This document shows positions 50,585 to 60,088 of a stretch of DNA of 64,000 bases, piece by piece (position 1 is the first letter of the stretch; the number at the start of each line of letters is the position of its first letter). A model generated the notes under the pieces. The model made no database searches. It worked only from the letters and a program-made list of their open reading frames with translations, and was not told the DNA's origin. The position numbers and the translations under genes were made by a program. The DNA lies in the NCBI RefSeq assembly GCF_005217615.1, contig NZ_SZNK01000001.1:3064501-3128500 (forward strand), given 5' to 3'. Origin of the DNA: Brevibacillus antibioticus (lineage in GTDB: Bacteria; Bacillota; Bacilli; Brevibacillales; Brevibacillaceae).

Positions 50585-51334
50585 TTAGGAGAAGAAGAAC
50601 TTCTTCACAGCATGTTTGGTTGTTTCTTTGTTCATGTGAGCGATCGAAGTTGTCAGCGGAATGCCTTTTGGACATGCTTGTACGCAGTTTTGCGAGTTAC
50701 CGCAATCACCGATACCGCCATCTTCCATCAGAGCTTCCAGGCGCTCATGCTTGTTCATCATACCCGTTGGGTGCTGGTTGAACAGACGAACCTGTGAAAT
50801 TGCGAACGGACCAATGAAGTCAGACTTCGCATTCACGTTCGGGCAAGCTTCCAAGCAAACACCGCACGTCATGCACTTCGAAAGCTCGTACGCCCATTGA
50901 CGTTCAACTTCCGGCATACGAGGACCTGGTCCCAGATCATGCGTACCATCGATTGGAACCCACGCTTTTACACGTTTCAGCGCATCGAACATGCGGCTGC
51001 GGTCAATCGACAAGTCACGCTGTACAGGGAAGGTGCTCATTGGCTCAAGACGAATCGGCTGTTCCAGTTTATCAACCAGTGCCGAACAAGCTTGGCGAGG
51101 TCTTCCGTTAATAACCATCGAGCACGCACCGCATACTTCTTCCAAGCAGTTCGATTCCCAGTTGACTGGAGACGTTTTTTGACCTTGTGCGTTGAGTGGA
51201 TTACGTTGAATCTCCATCAAAGCACTGATCACGTTCATACCAGGACGGTAAGGGATTTTGAACTCTTCCTTGTACGGAGTGCTGTCAGGGCTATCTTGAC
51301 GAGTGATAATCAAATGAATCAATTTTTCTGCCAT
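50585..51334 (-). CDS. sdhB: Succinate dehydrogenase iron-sulfur subunit
   Basis: 249 residues. The 2Fe-2S ligands are in NCLEEVCGACSMVINGRPRQ, and the 4Fe-4S and 3Fe-4S ligands in CMTCGVCLEACP and CGNSQNCVQACPKGIP. It carries electrons from the flavoprotein to the quinone site. Last gene of sdhCAB, 18 bp after sdhA, then a terminator. Confidence 0.97.
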   Translation of the reverse strand: MAEKLIHLIITRQDSPDSTPYKEEFKIPYRPGMNVISALMEIQRNPLNAQGQKTSPVNWESNCLEEVCGACSMVINGRPRQACSALVDKLEQPIRLEPMSTFPVQRDLSIDRSRMFDALKRVKAWVPIDGTHDLGPGPRMPEVERQWAYELSKCMTCGVCLEACPNVNAKSDFIGPFAISQVRLFNQHPTGMMNKHERLEALMEDGGIGDCGNSQNCVQACPKGIPLTTSIAHMNKETTKHAVKKFFFS

Positions 51335-51352
51335 GATCAGTTTCCTCCTCTC

Positions 51353-53107
51353 TTATTTCTTGTCAGACGTATAGTCACGCTTACGTGGTGCGATCAGGGA
51401 TACGTCGATGTCTTCATAGTAGATTTCAGGCGCAGTCGTTTCAGCATTGAACTTCGCCATTGTCGTCTTCATGAAGTTTTCGTCATCACGCTCAGGGAAG
51501 TCAGGCTTGTAGTGAGCACCGCGGCTCTCGTCGCGCTTGAGCGCACCGATTGTGATCGCGCGGGACAGTGCGAGCATGTTCCACAGATGACGGGTAAACG
51601 CAGCACCAGAGTTGCTCCATTTATTCGTATCGTTGATGTTAATTTTCTTGTAGCGTTCCATCAGTTCAACGATCTTATCATCCGTTTTTTGCAGACGGTC
51701 GTTGTAACGTACTACCGTTACGTTGTCAGTCATCCACTCACCCAGTTCCTTGTGGATCAGGTAAGCATTTTCTGTTCCGTCCATTTTCAGAATGCTGTCG
51801 TATTTCGCTTGCTCTTTGCTTGTGAAGCCGTCGAAGAGCGTGGAAGACAGGTCATCAGAGGATTTGTTCAAGCCTTTGATGTACTCGATCGCTTTTGGAC
51901 CTGCTACCATACCGCCATAGATTGCGGACAAGAGGGAGTTCGCACCCAAACGGTTTGCACCGTGCTGAGAGTAATCGCACTCACCTGCTGCAAACAAACC
52001 AGGGATATTGGTCATTTGGTTGTAGTCTACCCACATACCGCCCATGGAGTAGTGAACCGCAGGGAAAATCTTCATTGGAACTTTACGTGGGTCATCCCCA
52101 ACGAATTTCTCGTAAATCTCGATAATACCGCCCAATTTTACATCCAGTTCTTTTGGATCTTTATGGGACAGGTCGAGGTATACCATGTTTTCGCCGTTGA
52201 TACCCAGCTTCATATCTACGCAAACGGAGAAGATTTCGCGAGTCGCGATGTCACGCGGAACCAAGTTTCCGTATGCAGGGTATTTATCTTCCAGGAAGTA
52301 CCAAGGCTTACCGTCTCTGTACGTCCATACACGGCCACCCTCACCACGAGCAGACTCCGACATCAGACGCAGCTTGTCGTCGCCCGGGATTGCCGTTGGG
52401 TGAATTTGGATCATCTCACCATTGGAGTAGATAACCCCTTGTTGATACGCCGCAGACGCTGCTGTACCTGTGTTGATAATGGAGTTGGTCGATTTACCGA
52501 AGATGATACCAGGTCCGCCTGTTGCCAAAATAACGGCATCTGCACGGAAGGATTGAATTTCACCGGAACGCATGTTTTGTGCAGTAATCCCGCGACAGGT
52601 TCCTGTATCGTCCAAAACGGCTCCGAGGAAATCCCAATATTCGTACTTGGTTACCAGACCTTCAGCTTCATAACGGCGTACTTGTTCGTCCAATGCGTAC
52701 AAAAGCTGTTGTCCAGTTGTCGCACCCGCAAAAGCGGTACGGTGATGCTTGGTTCCCCCGAAACGACGGAAGTCCAACAGACCTTCTGGCGTACGGTTAA
52801 ACATAACGCCCATACGGTCCAACATATAGATGATGCCAGGTGCTGCATCACACATTGCTTTAACTGGCGGTTGGTTTGCCAAGAAGTCGCCGCCATATAC
52901 TGTATCGTCGAAGTGCTCCCATGTGGAGTCGCCTTCCCCTTTGGTATTTACCGCACCGTTAATACCGCCCTGTGCACAGACAGAGTGGGAACGTTTTACC
53001 GGAACCAGGGAGAACAGCTGAACAGGAATGCCTTTTTCTGCTGCTTTGATGGTAGCCATCAAGCCGGCCAAACCTCCACCGACAATGATCAGTTTACCTT
53101 TTGCCAT
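51353..53107 (-). CDS. sdhA: Succinate dehydrogenase flavoprotein subunit
   Basis: 584 residues from the ATG at 53107, after AGGGGGAC. The FAD Rossmann motif is IVGGGLAGLMATIKAAEKG; the covalent-FAD His lies in the SVCAQGGINGA region; active-site Arg and His are in AVHYSMGGMWVDYNQ and GANRLGANSLLSAIYGG. This is the Bacillus-type SdhA, which works with a diheme SdhC. It oxidises succinate in the citric acid cycle and reduces menaquinone. Confidence 0.97.
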   Translation of the reverse strand: MAKGKLIIVGGGLAGLMATIKAAEKGIPVQLFSLVPVKRSHSVCAQGGINGAVNTKGEGDSTWEHFDDTVYGGDFLANQPPVKAMCDAAPGIIYMLDRMGVMFNRTPEGLLDFRRFGGTKHHRTAFAGATTGQQLLYALDEQVRRYEAEGLVTKYEYWDFLGAVLDDTGTCRGITAQNMRSGEIQSFRADAVILATGGPGIIFGKSTNSIINTGTAASAAYQQGVIYSNGEMIQIHPTAIPGDDKLRLMSESARGEGGRVWTYRDGKPWYFLEDKYPAYGNLVPRDIATREIFSVCVDMKLGINGENMVYLDLSHKDPKELDVKLGGIIEIYEKFVGDDPRKVPMKIFPAVHYSMGGMWVDYNQMTNIPGLFAAGECDYSQHGANRLGANSLLSAIYGGMVAGPKAIEYIKGLNKSSDDLSSTLFDGFTSKEQAKYDSILKMDGTENAYLIHKELGEWMTDNVTVVRYNDRLQKTDDKIVELMERYKKININDTNKWSNSGAAFTRHLWNMLALSRAITIGALKRDESRGAHYKPDFPERDDENFMKTTMAKFNAETTAPEIYYEDIDVSLIAPRKRDYTSDKK

Positions 53108-53126
53108 GAGTTTTGTCCCCCTATCC

Positions 53127-53738
53127 CTACAAAATGAAAGCCGACATCGCACGCAAGCCGATGAAGGTTACAATTACGAATACGCCCAAAGTCAGGAATG
53201 TTGCAATGCGCTGGGAACGCGGCCCAACTGTAATTCCCCAGTGAACCAGGAACGACCACAGTCCGTTGGAGAAGTGGAAAGTCGTGCTAATAATCCCGAT
53301 TGTGTAGAATACGATCATTGCAGGACTGCTCAAAATGTTTGCCATCATGTCAAAATCCACGTGTGCACCCATTGCTTTTTGGATACGGGTTTCCCAAACG
53401 TGCCAAACAATAAAAATAAGGGTAATGACTCCTGTAACGCGTTGCCACAAGAACATTTGGTTTCGGAAGTAACCGAAGTTCCCTACGTTTTGTTTCGCTT
53501 GGAACGCAATGTAGAGACCGTAAACAGCGTGAAACAAGATCGGGAGGTAGATAAAAGCAAATTCAAGCACCAGTACGAATGGAACATTTTCAATCAAACC
53601 AACTGTTTGATTAAAAGCTTCGGCTCCACGGGTCGCTTGATAGTTGGCTGTCAAGTGAAACAGCAGGAAGAGCCCGATCGGTAACAAACCAAGAAGTGAG
53701 TGGAGCTTGTGACTGAGAAAGCTATGGCCTTTCGCCAT
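53127..53738 (-). CDS. sdhC: Succinate dehydrogenase cytochrome b558 subunit
   Basis: 203 residues, five membrane helices. His residues for two hemes are placed as in B. subtilis SdhC: SHKLHSLLGLLPIGLFLLFH, FHAVYGLYIAF, VIFIVWHVWE-like TM4 and TTFHFSNGLWSFLVHWG. It anchors SdhAB and transfers electrons to menaquinone. First gene of the operon, with a leader of about 270 nt. Confidence 0.95.
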   Translation of the reverse strand: MAKGHSFLSHKLHSLLGLLPIGLFLLFHLTANYQATRGAEAFNQTVGLIENVPFVLVLEFAFIYLPILFHAVYGLYIAFQAKQNVGNFGYFRNQMFLWQRVTGVITLIFIVWHVWETRIQKAMGAHVDFDMMANILSSPAMIVFYTIGIISTTFHFSNGLWSFLVHWGITVGPRSQRIATFLTLGVFVIVTFIGLRAMSAFIL

Positions 53739-54016
53739 AAAATGGTCCCCCTTTCAATGTATGTAACTCTTAATTCTGTGAAAAACGTCAAGCGTTACCG
53801 CAAGCGGTCCAAAACGGCTTCGACCGTTTTGATAGACCTTTCCCCAATATCCTAACCCATTGCCTCACCCATTAGACATAGCAAAACCGCCACGATCATT
53901 TTATGAACAACATCTTGACGCTGTTCATATAAAAGACTGCGTTCACTAGATCAAATGAATTTGTCGGAATGTGTCAAAATTCGAGAAAAAGTTGGGCAAA
54001 ACTTTGACCAAATCCA

Positions 54017-54045
54017 ATTGTACTCTTGTCGACACAGAGCGTCAA
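54017..54045 (-). promoter_or_regulatory. sdh operon promoter
   Basis: Minus-strand TTGACG (54040-54045), 17-bp spacer, TACAAT (54017-54022). The start site would be about 270 nt before sdhC. The leader holds AAAACGG-N6-CCGTTTT (about 53810) and ATGAACA-N12-TGTTCAT (53903-53928). Confidence 0.65.
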
Positions 54046-54167
54046 GATAATCAATGTACTAAATACATTGATAGAATAACTTTGTTTAGTCCAGCTATTT
54101 TTTCTATTACGATGTCATGAATGCGGGTCCCTCCTCATAATCTAGTACAGACAGGAGGGAAGCACAT

Positions 54168-54620
54168 ATGAAAGAGAAGGATCAGCTCGCAGCACTGTTG
54201 CCGCCAGAGACCATTCCCTATGCTGAGAGAATGAATATGCCCTATCTTGGCTATCATCTTCTACGCGAAACGCTGACTAGCACCCTGCTAGGCGATAGTG
54301 AAAACCATATTCTCTATTGGATAGGAAAAAATATGGGCCGCCAAATCCCCATTCAATCTGCAACAGGTCCAATTATGCCTTTTATACGGCTCGGATTAGG
54401 CCAGCTAGACGTCGTAGAGGAGACCGGGCAAACTATCGTCTATTCACTCAACCATTCCATTTTTAGCTATCAGTCTATAGAAAGACTGGGATGCAGTCTT
54501 TCCTTTGAAGCCGGGATTATTGCTGGTATGATTGAGCAGTGGAAAGAAAGAGAAGCGTTCAGCAAAATCGAAATGGAAAGCTCTTCTGACATACGTATCT
54601 CTGTACAAGTGGCTTCATGA
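54168..54620 (+). CDS. yslB: YslB-family (DUF2507) protein
   Basis: 150 residues of V4R-like fold: PYLGYHLLRETLTSTLLGDS, then LYWIGKNMGRQIPIQS and CSLSFEAGIIAGMIEQWK. This DUF2507 protein sits between lysC and sdhC in B. subtilis too, from memory. It is divergent from sdhC and convergent with lysC. Role unknown. Confidence 0.85.
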   Translation: MKEKDQLAALLPPETIPYAERMNMPYLGYHLLRETLTSTLLGDSENHILYWIGKNMGRQIPIQSATGPIMPFIRLGLGQLDVVEETGQTIVYSLNHSIFSYQSIERLGCSLSFEAGIIAGMIEQWKEREAFSKIEMESSSDIRISVQVAS

Positions 54621-54626
54621 ACAAAA

Positions 54627-54661
54627 TGCCCCCTCTACCTGTAATAAAGGGAGAGGGAGCA
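54627..54661. terminator. Probable terminator between yslB and lysC
   Basis: CCCTCT and AGAGGG, within a longer imperfect stem, lie between the convergent stops; T-tracts are weak. Confidence 0.5.
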
Positions 54662-54669
54662 TCCATCTT

Positions 54670-55911
54670 TTATACTCCGTGCACGACTGCGGTTTCCTCA
54701 ACATCCAGACCATAGGCCGAATGAAGACTACGAACAGCCTGCTCTGTCAAAGCTGCTGGAATGACGCAAGAAACTTTGATATCAGAAGTTGATACCATTT
54801 TAATAGAAATTTCTTTTTCTGCCAGAACGCGGAACATTTCGGCAGCTACTCCTGGATTGTTGATCATTCCAGAGCCAACAATGGATACTTTGGTCAAGCT
54901 TTCCTCGAAATCGATTTTTTCAAAGCCAAGCTCGTTTTTGTTTCTGTCTAGCGTATCCAGTGCTTTTTTCAGGTCATCCGCTGCAACTGTAAAAGAAATA
55001 TTTGTAACAGTAGCATCATAAGAGCTTTGGATAATAATATCGACGTTCACTTGATTGTCCGCCAGTGTATTGAACAAACGGGAGAGCGTCCCGACCCTGG
55101 CAGGCATGCCGACAACCGTGATTTTGGCTACATCTTCATCGTGTGCAACTCCACTTACTACTCTACCTGTTTCCATGTTGGCAACCTCCTCAACGTACGT
55201 ACCATCTTCGGCAGTAAAGCTGGAGCGGACGACCAGCCTTACCTTGTATTTTTTCGCAGCCTCTACTGACCTCGGATGAAGAACCCCTGCACCAAGGTTC
55301 GCCAGCTCCAGCATCTCATCATACGAGATTGTATCCAGCTTGCTCGCAGCTGGAACCATTCGCGGATCAGCTGTATACACCCCGGACACGTCCGTAAAGA
55401 TTTCGCATTTCTCAGCGTTCAAGCTCGCTGCGAGTGTAACCGCAGATGTATCCGATCCACCGCGGCCGAGCGTCGTGATTTCACCTTCGTCACTGATCCC
55501 TTGGAATCCTGCCACGATCACCACACGACCACGGCCGAGCTCAGATTGAATCCGCTCTGGCTCAATCTGCTTGATCCGTGCTCTTCCGTGAATCGCCTCC
55601 GTGGTGATTCCAGCTTGCCAGCCCGTAAGAGAAATGGCATCGTAGCCTTTTGTATGCAAAGCCATCGACAAAAGCGCGATCGAAACCTGCTCCCCTGTAG
55701 TCAGCAGCATATCCATTTCACGCTCGGATGGGTATGCGTTAATCTGCTTGGCCATGTCTACCAACACGTCAGTAGATTTGCCCATTGCAGAAACAACGAC
55801 TACCACATCATGTCCTTCCTCTTTGTAGCTGATAATTCGATCCGCAACTCGCAAAATTCGCTCAATGGTACCTACAGAGGTGCCTCCGTATTTCTGCACG
55901 ATCAACCCCAT
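54670..55911 (-). CDS. lysC: Aspartate kinase (lysine-sensitive, AK II type)
   Basis: 413 residues from the ATG at 55911 (MGLIVQKYGGTSVG), following AGGGAGAG. The kinase domain has KYGGTSVG and FQGISDEGEITTLGRGGSDT. Two ACT domains at the C terminus (VTVVGMPARVGTLSRLFNTL and KVSIVGSGMINNPGVAAEMF) bind lysine. In Bacillus the second part is also made separately from an internal start; Met and Val codons exist here, but none was verified. Controlled by the lysine riboswitch upstream. It phosphorylates aspartate for lysine, threonine and methionine. Confidence 0.96.
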   Translation of the reverse strand: MGLIVQKYGGTSVGTIERILRVADRIISYKEEGHDVVVVVSAMGKSTDVLVDMAKQINAYPSEREMDMLLTTGEQVSIALLSMALHTKGYDAISLTGWQAGITTEAIHGRARIKQIEPERIQSELGRGRVVIVAGFQGISDEGEITTLGRGGSDTSAVTLAASLNAEKCEIFTDVSGVYTADPRMVPAASKLDTISYDEMLELANLGAGVLHPRSVEAAKKYKVRLVVRSSFTAEDGTYVEEVANMETGRVVSGVAHDEDVAKITVVGMPARVGTLSRLFNTLADNQVNVDIIIQSSYDATVTNISFTVAADDLKKALDTLDRNKNELGFEKIDFEESLTKVSIVGSGMINNPGVAAEMFRVLAEKEISIKMVSTSDIKVSCVIPAALTEQAVRSLHSAYGLDVEETAVVHGV

Positions 55912-56016
55912 GCGGCTTCTCTCCCTTTTTCTCATATCCAATATTGGTATTTATCTCGTATTGTATGGTTTTTCACTATTCTCTCTATAAGGAAAAGTCT
56001 TGCATTTTTATTTTAC

Positions 56017-56330
56017 AAAAAAAGGCACCGACAAGGAATAAGACCTGCCGCTGCCTATTGTTTCGACATACCGGTTCCTCCCTCCCAATACACGCGGACA
56101 ACGAAGATTGACAGTTATCACCATCAAAACTCACATTGACACACCGTGAGATAGCTCTCCATCTGACAATTGGTCAAAAGTGCAGATGACAGTCCTGCAT
56201 TTGTTCAACGCAGACCCAGCATGGAGAAAAGCGGGTTTCCCTCCACACTTCGGCGAATTCCCCTTTCCCGTCCCCTTCACAGATACCCGATCTCAGGGTG
56301 GTACTCTTGGTTTTCGCGCCTCTACCTCAC
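56017..56330 (-). ncRNA. Lysine riboswitch (L box) with terminator
   Basis: On the minus strand the aptamer starts GTGAGGTAGAGGCGCG (56330 down) and ends CTATCTCAC (56154-56146), which pair as P1 with one G:U. Conserved L-box pieces are present: AAGAGTA, GGGGAATTCGCCGAAG, GCTGGG and ACTGTCA. The expression platform ends in AGGCAGCGGCAGG pairing with CCTTGTCGGTGCCT, then T7 (56017-56056), an intrinsic terminator. Lysine binding should stop lysC transcription. Confidence 0.93.
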
Positions 56331-56370
56331 TCCATAATGGAAGTGAGGCTAACTATTCTGTTTGAATCGG

Positions 56371-56399
56371 ATTATATCATGAGTCTAAAAATGGATCAA
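56371..56399 (-). promoter_or_regulatory. lysC / L-box promoter
   Basis: Minus-strand TTGATC (56394-56399), 17-bp spacer, TATAAT (56371-56376), placing the start about 40 nt before P1 of the aptamer. Confidence 0.75.
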
Positions 56400-56412
56400 T
56401 TCCTTTTTGAAC

Positions 56413-58194
56413 TCATGTGTCCAGCTTGCGCAGATGCCCGATGATTTCTTTCGCCAGCTTGTCGCCGATCCCTAATTGGCGGAAGTCTTCGACGGTCGCC
56501 TCGCGCATTTTTTTCAACGAGCCAAAATGAGAGAACAACAGCTTGCGTCGTTTTTCACCAATACCCGGGATCTCATCCAACTGTGAGGAGAGCATCGTTT
56601 TCGTCCGGGATTGTCTGTGGAATGTAATAACAAAACGGTGGACTTCATCTTGGATGCGTTGCAACAAATAAAATTCATAGCTATCACGTCTAAGATTCAC
56701 AGGCTCTGGCGGATCTCCGTACATGAGCTGAGCGGTGCGGTGCTTCTCATCCTTCGCGAGTCCACAGACGGGAATATAGAGACCCAGCTCGTTTTCCAGC
56801 ACATCCATAGCCGCACTGATTTGGCCTTTTCCACCATCGATCACAATCAGGTCAGGCATCGGCTGGTTTTCTTTCAGCAGGCGAGAGTAACGACGGCGAA
56901 CGACTTCGCGCATGGAGCCGTAATCATCTGGCCCTTCGACGGTTTTGATCTTGAATTTGCGGTATTCCTTTTTATCAGGGCGGCCGTCTGTAAAGACAAT
57001 CATCGCAGACACAGGCTCTGTTCCTTGAATGTTGGAGTTGTCAAACGCTTCAATTCGATGAGGAACCGGAATTCCTAAAATGTGACCGAGATTGTGTACC
57101 GCTTGGACCGTACGAGCATCGTCCTTGGACATCAGCGCGAACTTCTCCTGCAAAGCTATACGGGCGTTCTCGGAAGCCATCATCACGAGCTCATGCTTTT
57201 TGCCCCTTTTCGGCGCATGGACTTTGATGCCCAGCCATTCACTCAAAAGCTCCGGTTCACTCTCTTGCGGGAGCAAAATTTCTTTTGGCAGTGCATTTTG
57301 CTTGTCGTAATAGAACTGGCTCACATAAGACATGAAGTCTTCGATTTCGCTGCCATAGTATGGAAAGGAAGTCGTCTGACGCTCGATCATCTTCCCTTTT
57401 CGCATATAGAACAACTGAATGCACATCCAGCCTTTTTCCACAGCAAACCCGATAATGTCGCGGTCTACCGTATCGTTGAACGTGATCTTCTGCTTCTCCA
57501 TTACGGCTTCGATGCTCTTGATCTGATCGCGATATTCCTTGGCGCGTTCGAACTCCATGTTTTCTGCAGCTTGCAGCATTTTTTCCGTGAGGGTTTGCTT
57601 CATTTCCTCATGGCCACCATCGAGGAACCGGCTGATTTCATCCACCAAACGCTGATTTTCCTCTGCCGATACCTCGTACACACAGGGCGCAAGACATTGT
57701 CCCAAATGGTAGTAAAGACAAACCTGCTTGGGCATATTGCGGCATTTTCGCAACGGATAGAGTCGATCCAGCAGCTTCTTCACCTCGGAGGCATCTCCGG
57801 CATTCGGATATGGCCCGAAATACTTAGCTTTATCTTTTAATACCTTACGGGTAATCTCCAGGCGTGGCTGCGCCTCATTCGTAATTTTGATGTACGGATA
57901 CGTCTTGTCGTCGCGGAGCATGACATTGTAACGCGGGTCGTGCTCCTTGATCAGGTTGCACTCGAGAATGAGCGCCTCAATCGCGGAGGATACCACAATG
58001 TACTCAAAGTCCACGATCTCACTGACCAACAGCTGCGTCTTCCCGTTATGACTGCCTGTAAAATAAGAGCGGACGCGGTTTTTCAGCACCTTGGCTTTTC
58101 CTACGTAAATGATTTCCCCGCTCGCATTTTTCATCAGGTAGCAGCCCGGCTTATCTGGCAGGACGGCCAGTTTATCTTTTAAGGAGCTGTTCAT
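56413..58194 (-). CDS. uvrC: Excinuclease ABC subunit C
   Basis: 593 residues. N-terminal GIY-YIG nuclease ([20 protein letters not shown]), Cys-containing [17 protein letters not shown], a UvrB-binding UVR segment ([20 protein letters not shown]), the RNase H-like nuclease ([19 protein letters not shown]), and a C-terminal helix-hairpin-helix pair ([20 protein letters not shown]). It makes both incisions in nucleotide excision repair with UvrAB. Confidence 0.97.
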   Translation of the reverse strand: MNSSLKDKLAVLPDKPGCYLMKNASGEIIYVGKAKVLKNRVRSYFTGSHNGKTQLLVSEIVDFEYIVVSSAIEALILECNLIKEHDPRYNVMLRDDKTYPYIKITNEAQPRLEITRKVLKDKAKYFGPYPNAGDASEVKKLLDRLYPLRKCRNMPKQVCLYYHLGQCLAPCVYEVSAEENQRLVDEISRFLDGGHEEMKQTLTEKMLQAAENMEFERAKEYRDQIKSIEAVMEKQKITFNDTVDRDIIGFAVEKGWMCIQLFYMRKGKMIERQTTSFPYYGSEIEDFMSYVSQFYYDKQNALPKEILLPQESEPELLSEWLGIKVHAPKRGKKHELVMMASENARIALQEKFALMSKDDARTVQAVHNLGHILGIPVPHRIEAFDNSNIQGTEPVSAMIVFTDGRPDKKEYRKFKIKTVEGPDDYGSMREVVRRRYSRLLKENQPMPDLIVIDGGKGQISAAMDVLENELGLYIPVCGLAKDEKHRTAQLMYGDPPEPVNLRRDSYEFYLLQRIQDEVHRFVITFHRQSRTKTMLSSQLDEIPGIGEKRRKLLFSHFGSLKKMREATVEDFRQLGIGDKLAKEIIGHLRKLDT

Positions 58195-58232
58195 GGCTGC
58201 TCCCTCCTCTTTGCTCTATATCTGCCTTGCAT

Positions 58233-58484
58233 CTATTTGTTCTTGTGGATTGGCTTTTCCAATACATACAGTTCATCTTCTAAGGAACTCATCCGTTCCA
58301 TCAACAGCTTCCGGCTGTCTTGCACCCCTTGATTGTAATAGAAGAGGCCGAGCTCTTTTGAAAAAAAGTCAATCAACTCTTCCGTCTCCAAATTGCCGAG
58401 TGTCTCCGACCGTTCTTCTTTAAAATAGCGTTGTACTTGATGAACAAGATATTCCATTTGCTCTCTCGTCAATTTGGCTGGCAT
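58233..58484 (-). CDS. DUF2164 family protein
   Basis: 83 residues. LTREQMEYLVHQVQRYFKEE, then LIDFFSKELGLFYYNQGVQD is the DUF2164 signature (YFxEER...DFF...FYNQGVxDA). Small, cytoplasmic, helical; function unknown. It lies 38 bp upstream of uvrC on the same strand. Confidence 0.82.
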   Translation of the reverse strand: MPAKLTREQMEYLVHQVQRYFKEERSETLGNLETEELIDFFSKELGLFYYNQGVQDSRKLLMERMSSLEDELYVLEKPIHKNK

Positions 58485-58562
58485 CGTATCCGGCTTCCTT
58501 CCCTTTTTCGCATCATAAGAGAATATACGTTCTATCCTTCATAGTACCATGGAATCAATACG

Positions 58563-58600
58563 AAAAAAACTGCCGCCTCATTCCATGGCGACAGTTTTTT
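58563..58600 (-). terminator. Terminator of the liv operon
   Basis: AAAAACTGCCGCC and GGCGACAGTTTTTT form the stem with one mismatch, 11 bp beyond the livF stop. Confidence 0.85.
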
Positions 58601-58610
58601 ATAGGCAGAC

Positions 58611-59324
58611 CTAGTGCTTGCGACCGCCCAAATATGCCTCTTTTACACGTTCGTCGTTCAACAATGATTCTCCTGTACCGTCCAATACGATTTGCCCTGC
58701 CTCCAGTACATACCCGTAATCAGCGATTTTGAGGGCCTGTTTGACATTTTGCTCCACGATAAGGACGGTCGTTCCTTCCGCATTGATTTCTTTGATCACC
58801 TTGAAAATGTCCGCCACCACAATAGGAGCCAAGCCCATCGACGGCTCGTCCAAAAGCAGCAGCTTCGGTCGAGACATCAATGCGCGGGCAATGGCTAGCA
58901 TTTGCTGCTGACCGCCAGACATCGTCCCTCCCAATTGAGAAAGACGCTCCTTGAGGATGGGGAACCAGGCCATCATCTTTTCCATGTCGTCCTTGATGCC
59001 TTGTGCATCGTTGCGCTGGAATGCGCCCATCTCCAGGTTTTCCAGCACGGTCATCTTCCCGAGGATTGCACGCCCTTCTGGAACTAACGCCAATCCGGCT
59101 TTCACGATCTGATGGGGTCTCGAACCCTCTATCCGTTGACCACAAAACGTTATCGCTCCTGCTTCAGGCTTCAGTTGACCTGCGATCGTACGCATGGTTG
59201 TGGTTTTACCCGCTCCGTTCGCCCCGATTAGCGAGACGATTTTGCCCTCAGGCACTTCCAGCGTTATCCCGCGAATCGCCTTGATTTGACCGTAGGAGGT
59301 CGTCAAGCTTTGTATATTCAGCAT
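58611..59324 (-). CDS. livF: Branched-chain amino acid ABC transporter ATPase LivF
   Basis: 237 residues from the ATG at 59324, after AAGGAGG. Walker A GANGAGKTT, signature MSGGQQQMLAIAR, Walker B LLLLDEPSMGLAP, and the LivF-type VEQNVKQALKIADYGYVLEA switch region. One base separates it from livG. Energises uptake with LivG. Confidence 0.96.
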   Translation of the reverse strand: MLNIQSLTTSYGQIKAIRGITLEVPEGKIVSLIGANGAGKTTTMRTIAGQLKPEAGAITFCGQRIEGSRPHQIVKAGLALVPEGRAILGKMTVLENLEMGAFQRNDAQGIKDDMEKMMAWFPILKERLSQLGGTMSGGQQQMLAIARALMSRPKLLLLDEPSMGLAPIVVADIFKVIKEINAEGTTVLIVEQNVKQALKIADYGYVLEAGQIVLDGTGESLLNDERVKEAYLGGRKH

Positions 59325-59325
59325 C

Positions 59326-60087
59326 TTATTCGTCCTCCTTACCGAGGTAGGCTTCAATCACATCTGGATTGTTTTGTACCTCAGCCGGGGTGCCGTCAGC
59401 AATTTTGACCCCAAAGTTGATACATACGACCTTTTCACACAGGTTCATGACTAATCCCATATCGTGTTCGACCAACAAAACAGTCGTCCCATCATCGCGA
59501 ATTTTTTTGACCAGCTCCATGAGCGCTTTCGTCTCGGTCTCGATCATTCCTGCAGCAGGCTCGTCCAATAGCAAGAGTTTTGGTTCCGTAGCCAGTGCCC
59601 GTGCAATCTCTAGACGCCGTTGTTGACCGTACGCCAATGTATCCGAGCGGACGTCAGCTATGTCAGACAAGCCTACGAATTCAAGGAGCTCCTCTGCTTT
59701 TTTGGTCACGGCCTTTTCTTCCGCACGTTGTCCCGATGTTTTCAAAAGGGAAGCCCAGAAGCCGGCCTTCATTCGCGAATGACATCCTACCTTCACGTTA
59801 TCCAATGCACTCATGTGACCGAATAAGCGAATATTTTGGAACGTCCTTGCAATCCCCATTTCGGTAATTTTGTTAGGCGCCATTCCATTTAGCTTCTGTC
59901 CGGCAAAAGTAAAGGTTCCCGTCGTTGGTTCGAATATGCCCGTTGCCATATTGAAAATAGTCGTTTTTCCCGCCCCATTCGGACCAATTAAGCCGACAAT
60001 TTCACCCTCTCCGACCGCAAAAGAAACGTCACGAAGAGCGGTGATGCCGCCAAAGCTTTTTCCTACGTTTGCAAGTTCCAGCAACAT
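59326..60087 (-). CDS. livG: Branched-chain amino acid ABC transporter ATPase LivG
   Basis: 253 residues from the ATG at 60087, after AGGGGGGAG. Walker A GPNGAGKTT, signature LAYGQQRRLEIARAL (the variant typical of LivG), Walker B LLLLDEPAAGM, and VEHDMGLVMNLCEKVVCINF. Pairs with LivF beneath LivHM. Confidence 0.96.
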   Translation of the reverse strand: MLLELANVGKSFGGITALRDVSFAVGEGEIVGLIGPNGAGKTTIFNMATGIFEPTTGTFTFAGQKLNGMAPNKITEMGIARTFQNIRLFGHMSALDNVKVGCHSRMKAGFWASLLKTSGQRAEEKAVTKKAEELLEFVGLSDIADVRSDTLAYGQQRRLEIARALATEPKLLLLDEPAAGMIETETKALMELVKKIRDDGTTVLLVEHDMGLVMNLCEKVVCINFGVKIADGTPAEVQNNPDVIEAYLGKEDE

Positions 60088-60088
60088 C

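Noticed and set aside
50897-53137. A 746-codon open frame on the plus strand over sdhA and sdhB
   Set aside because: It lies wholly antisense to two unmistakable genes, has no ribosome binding site and no recognisable domain; codon bias of the real genes explains its length.
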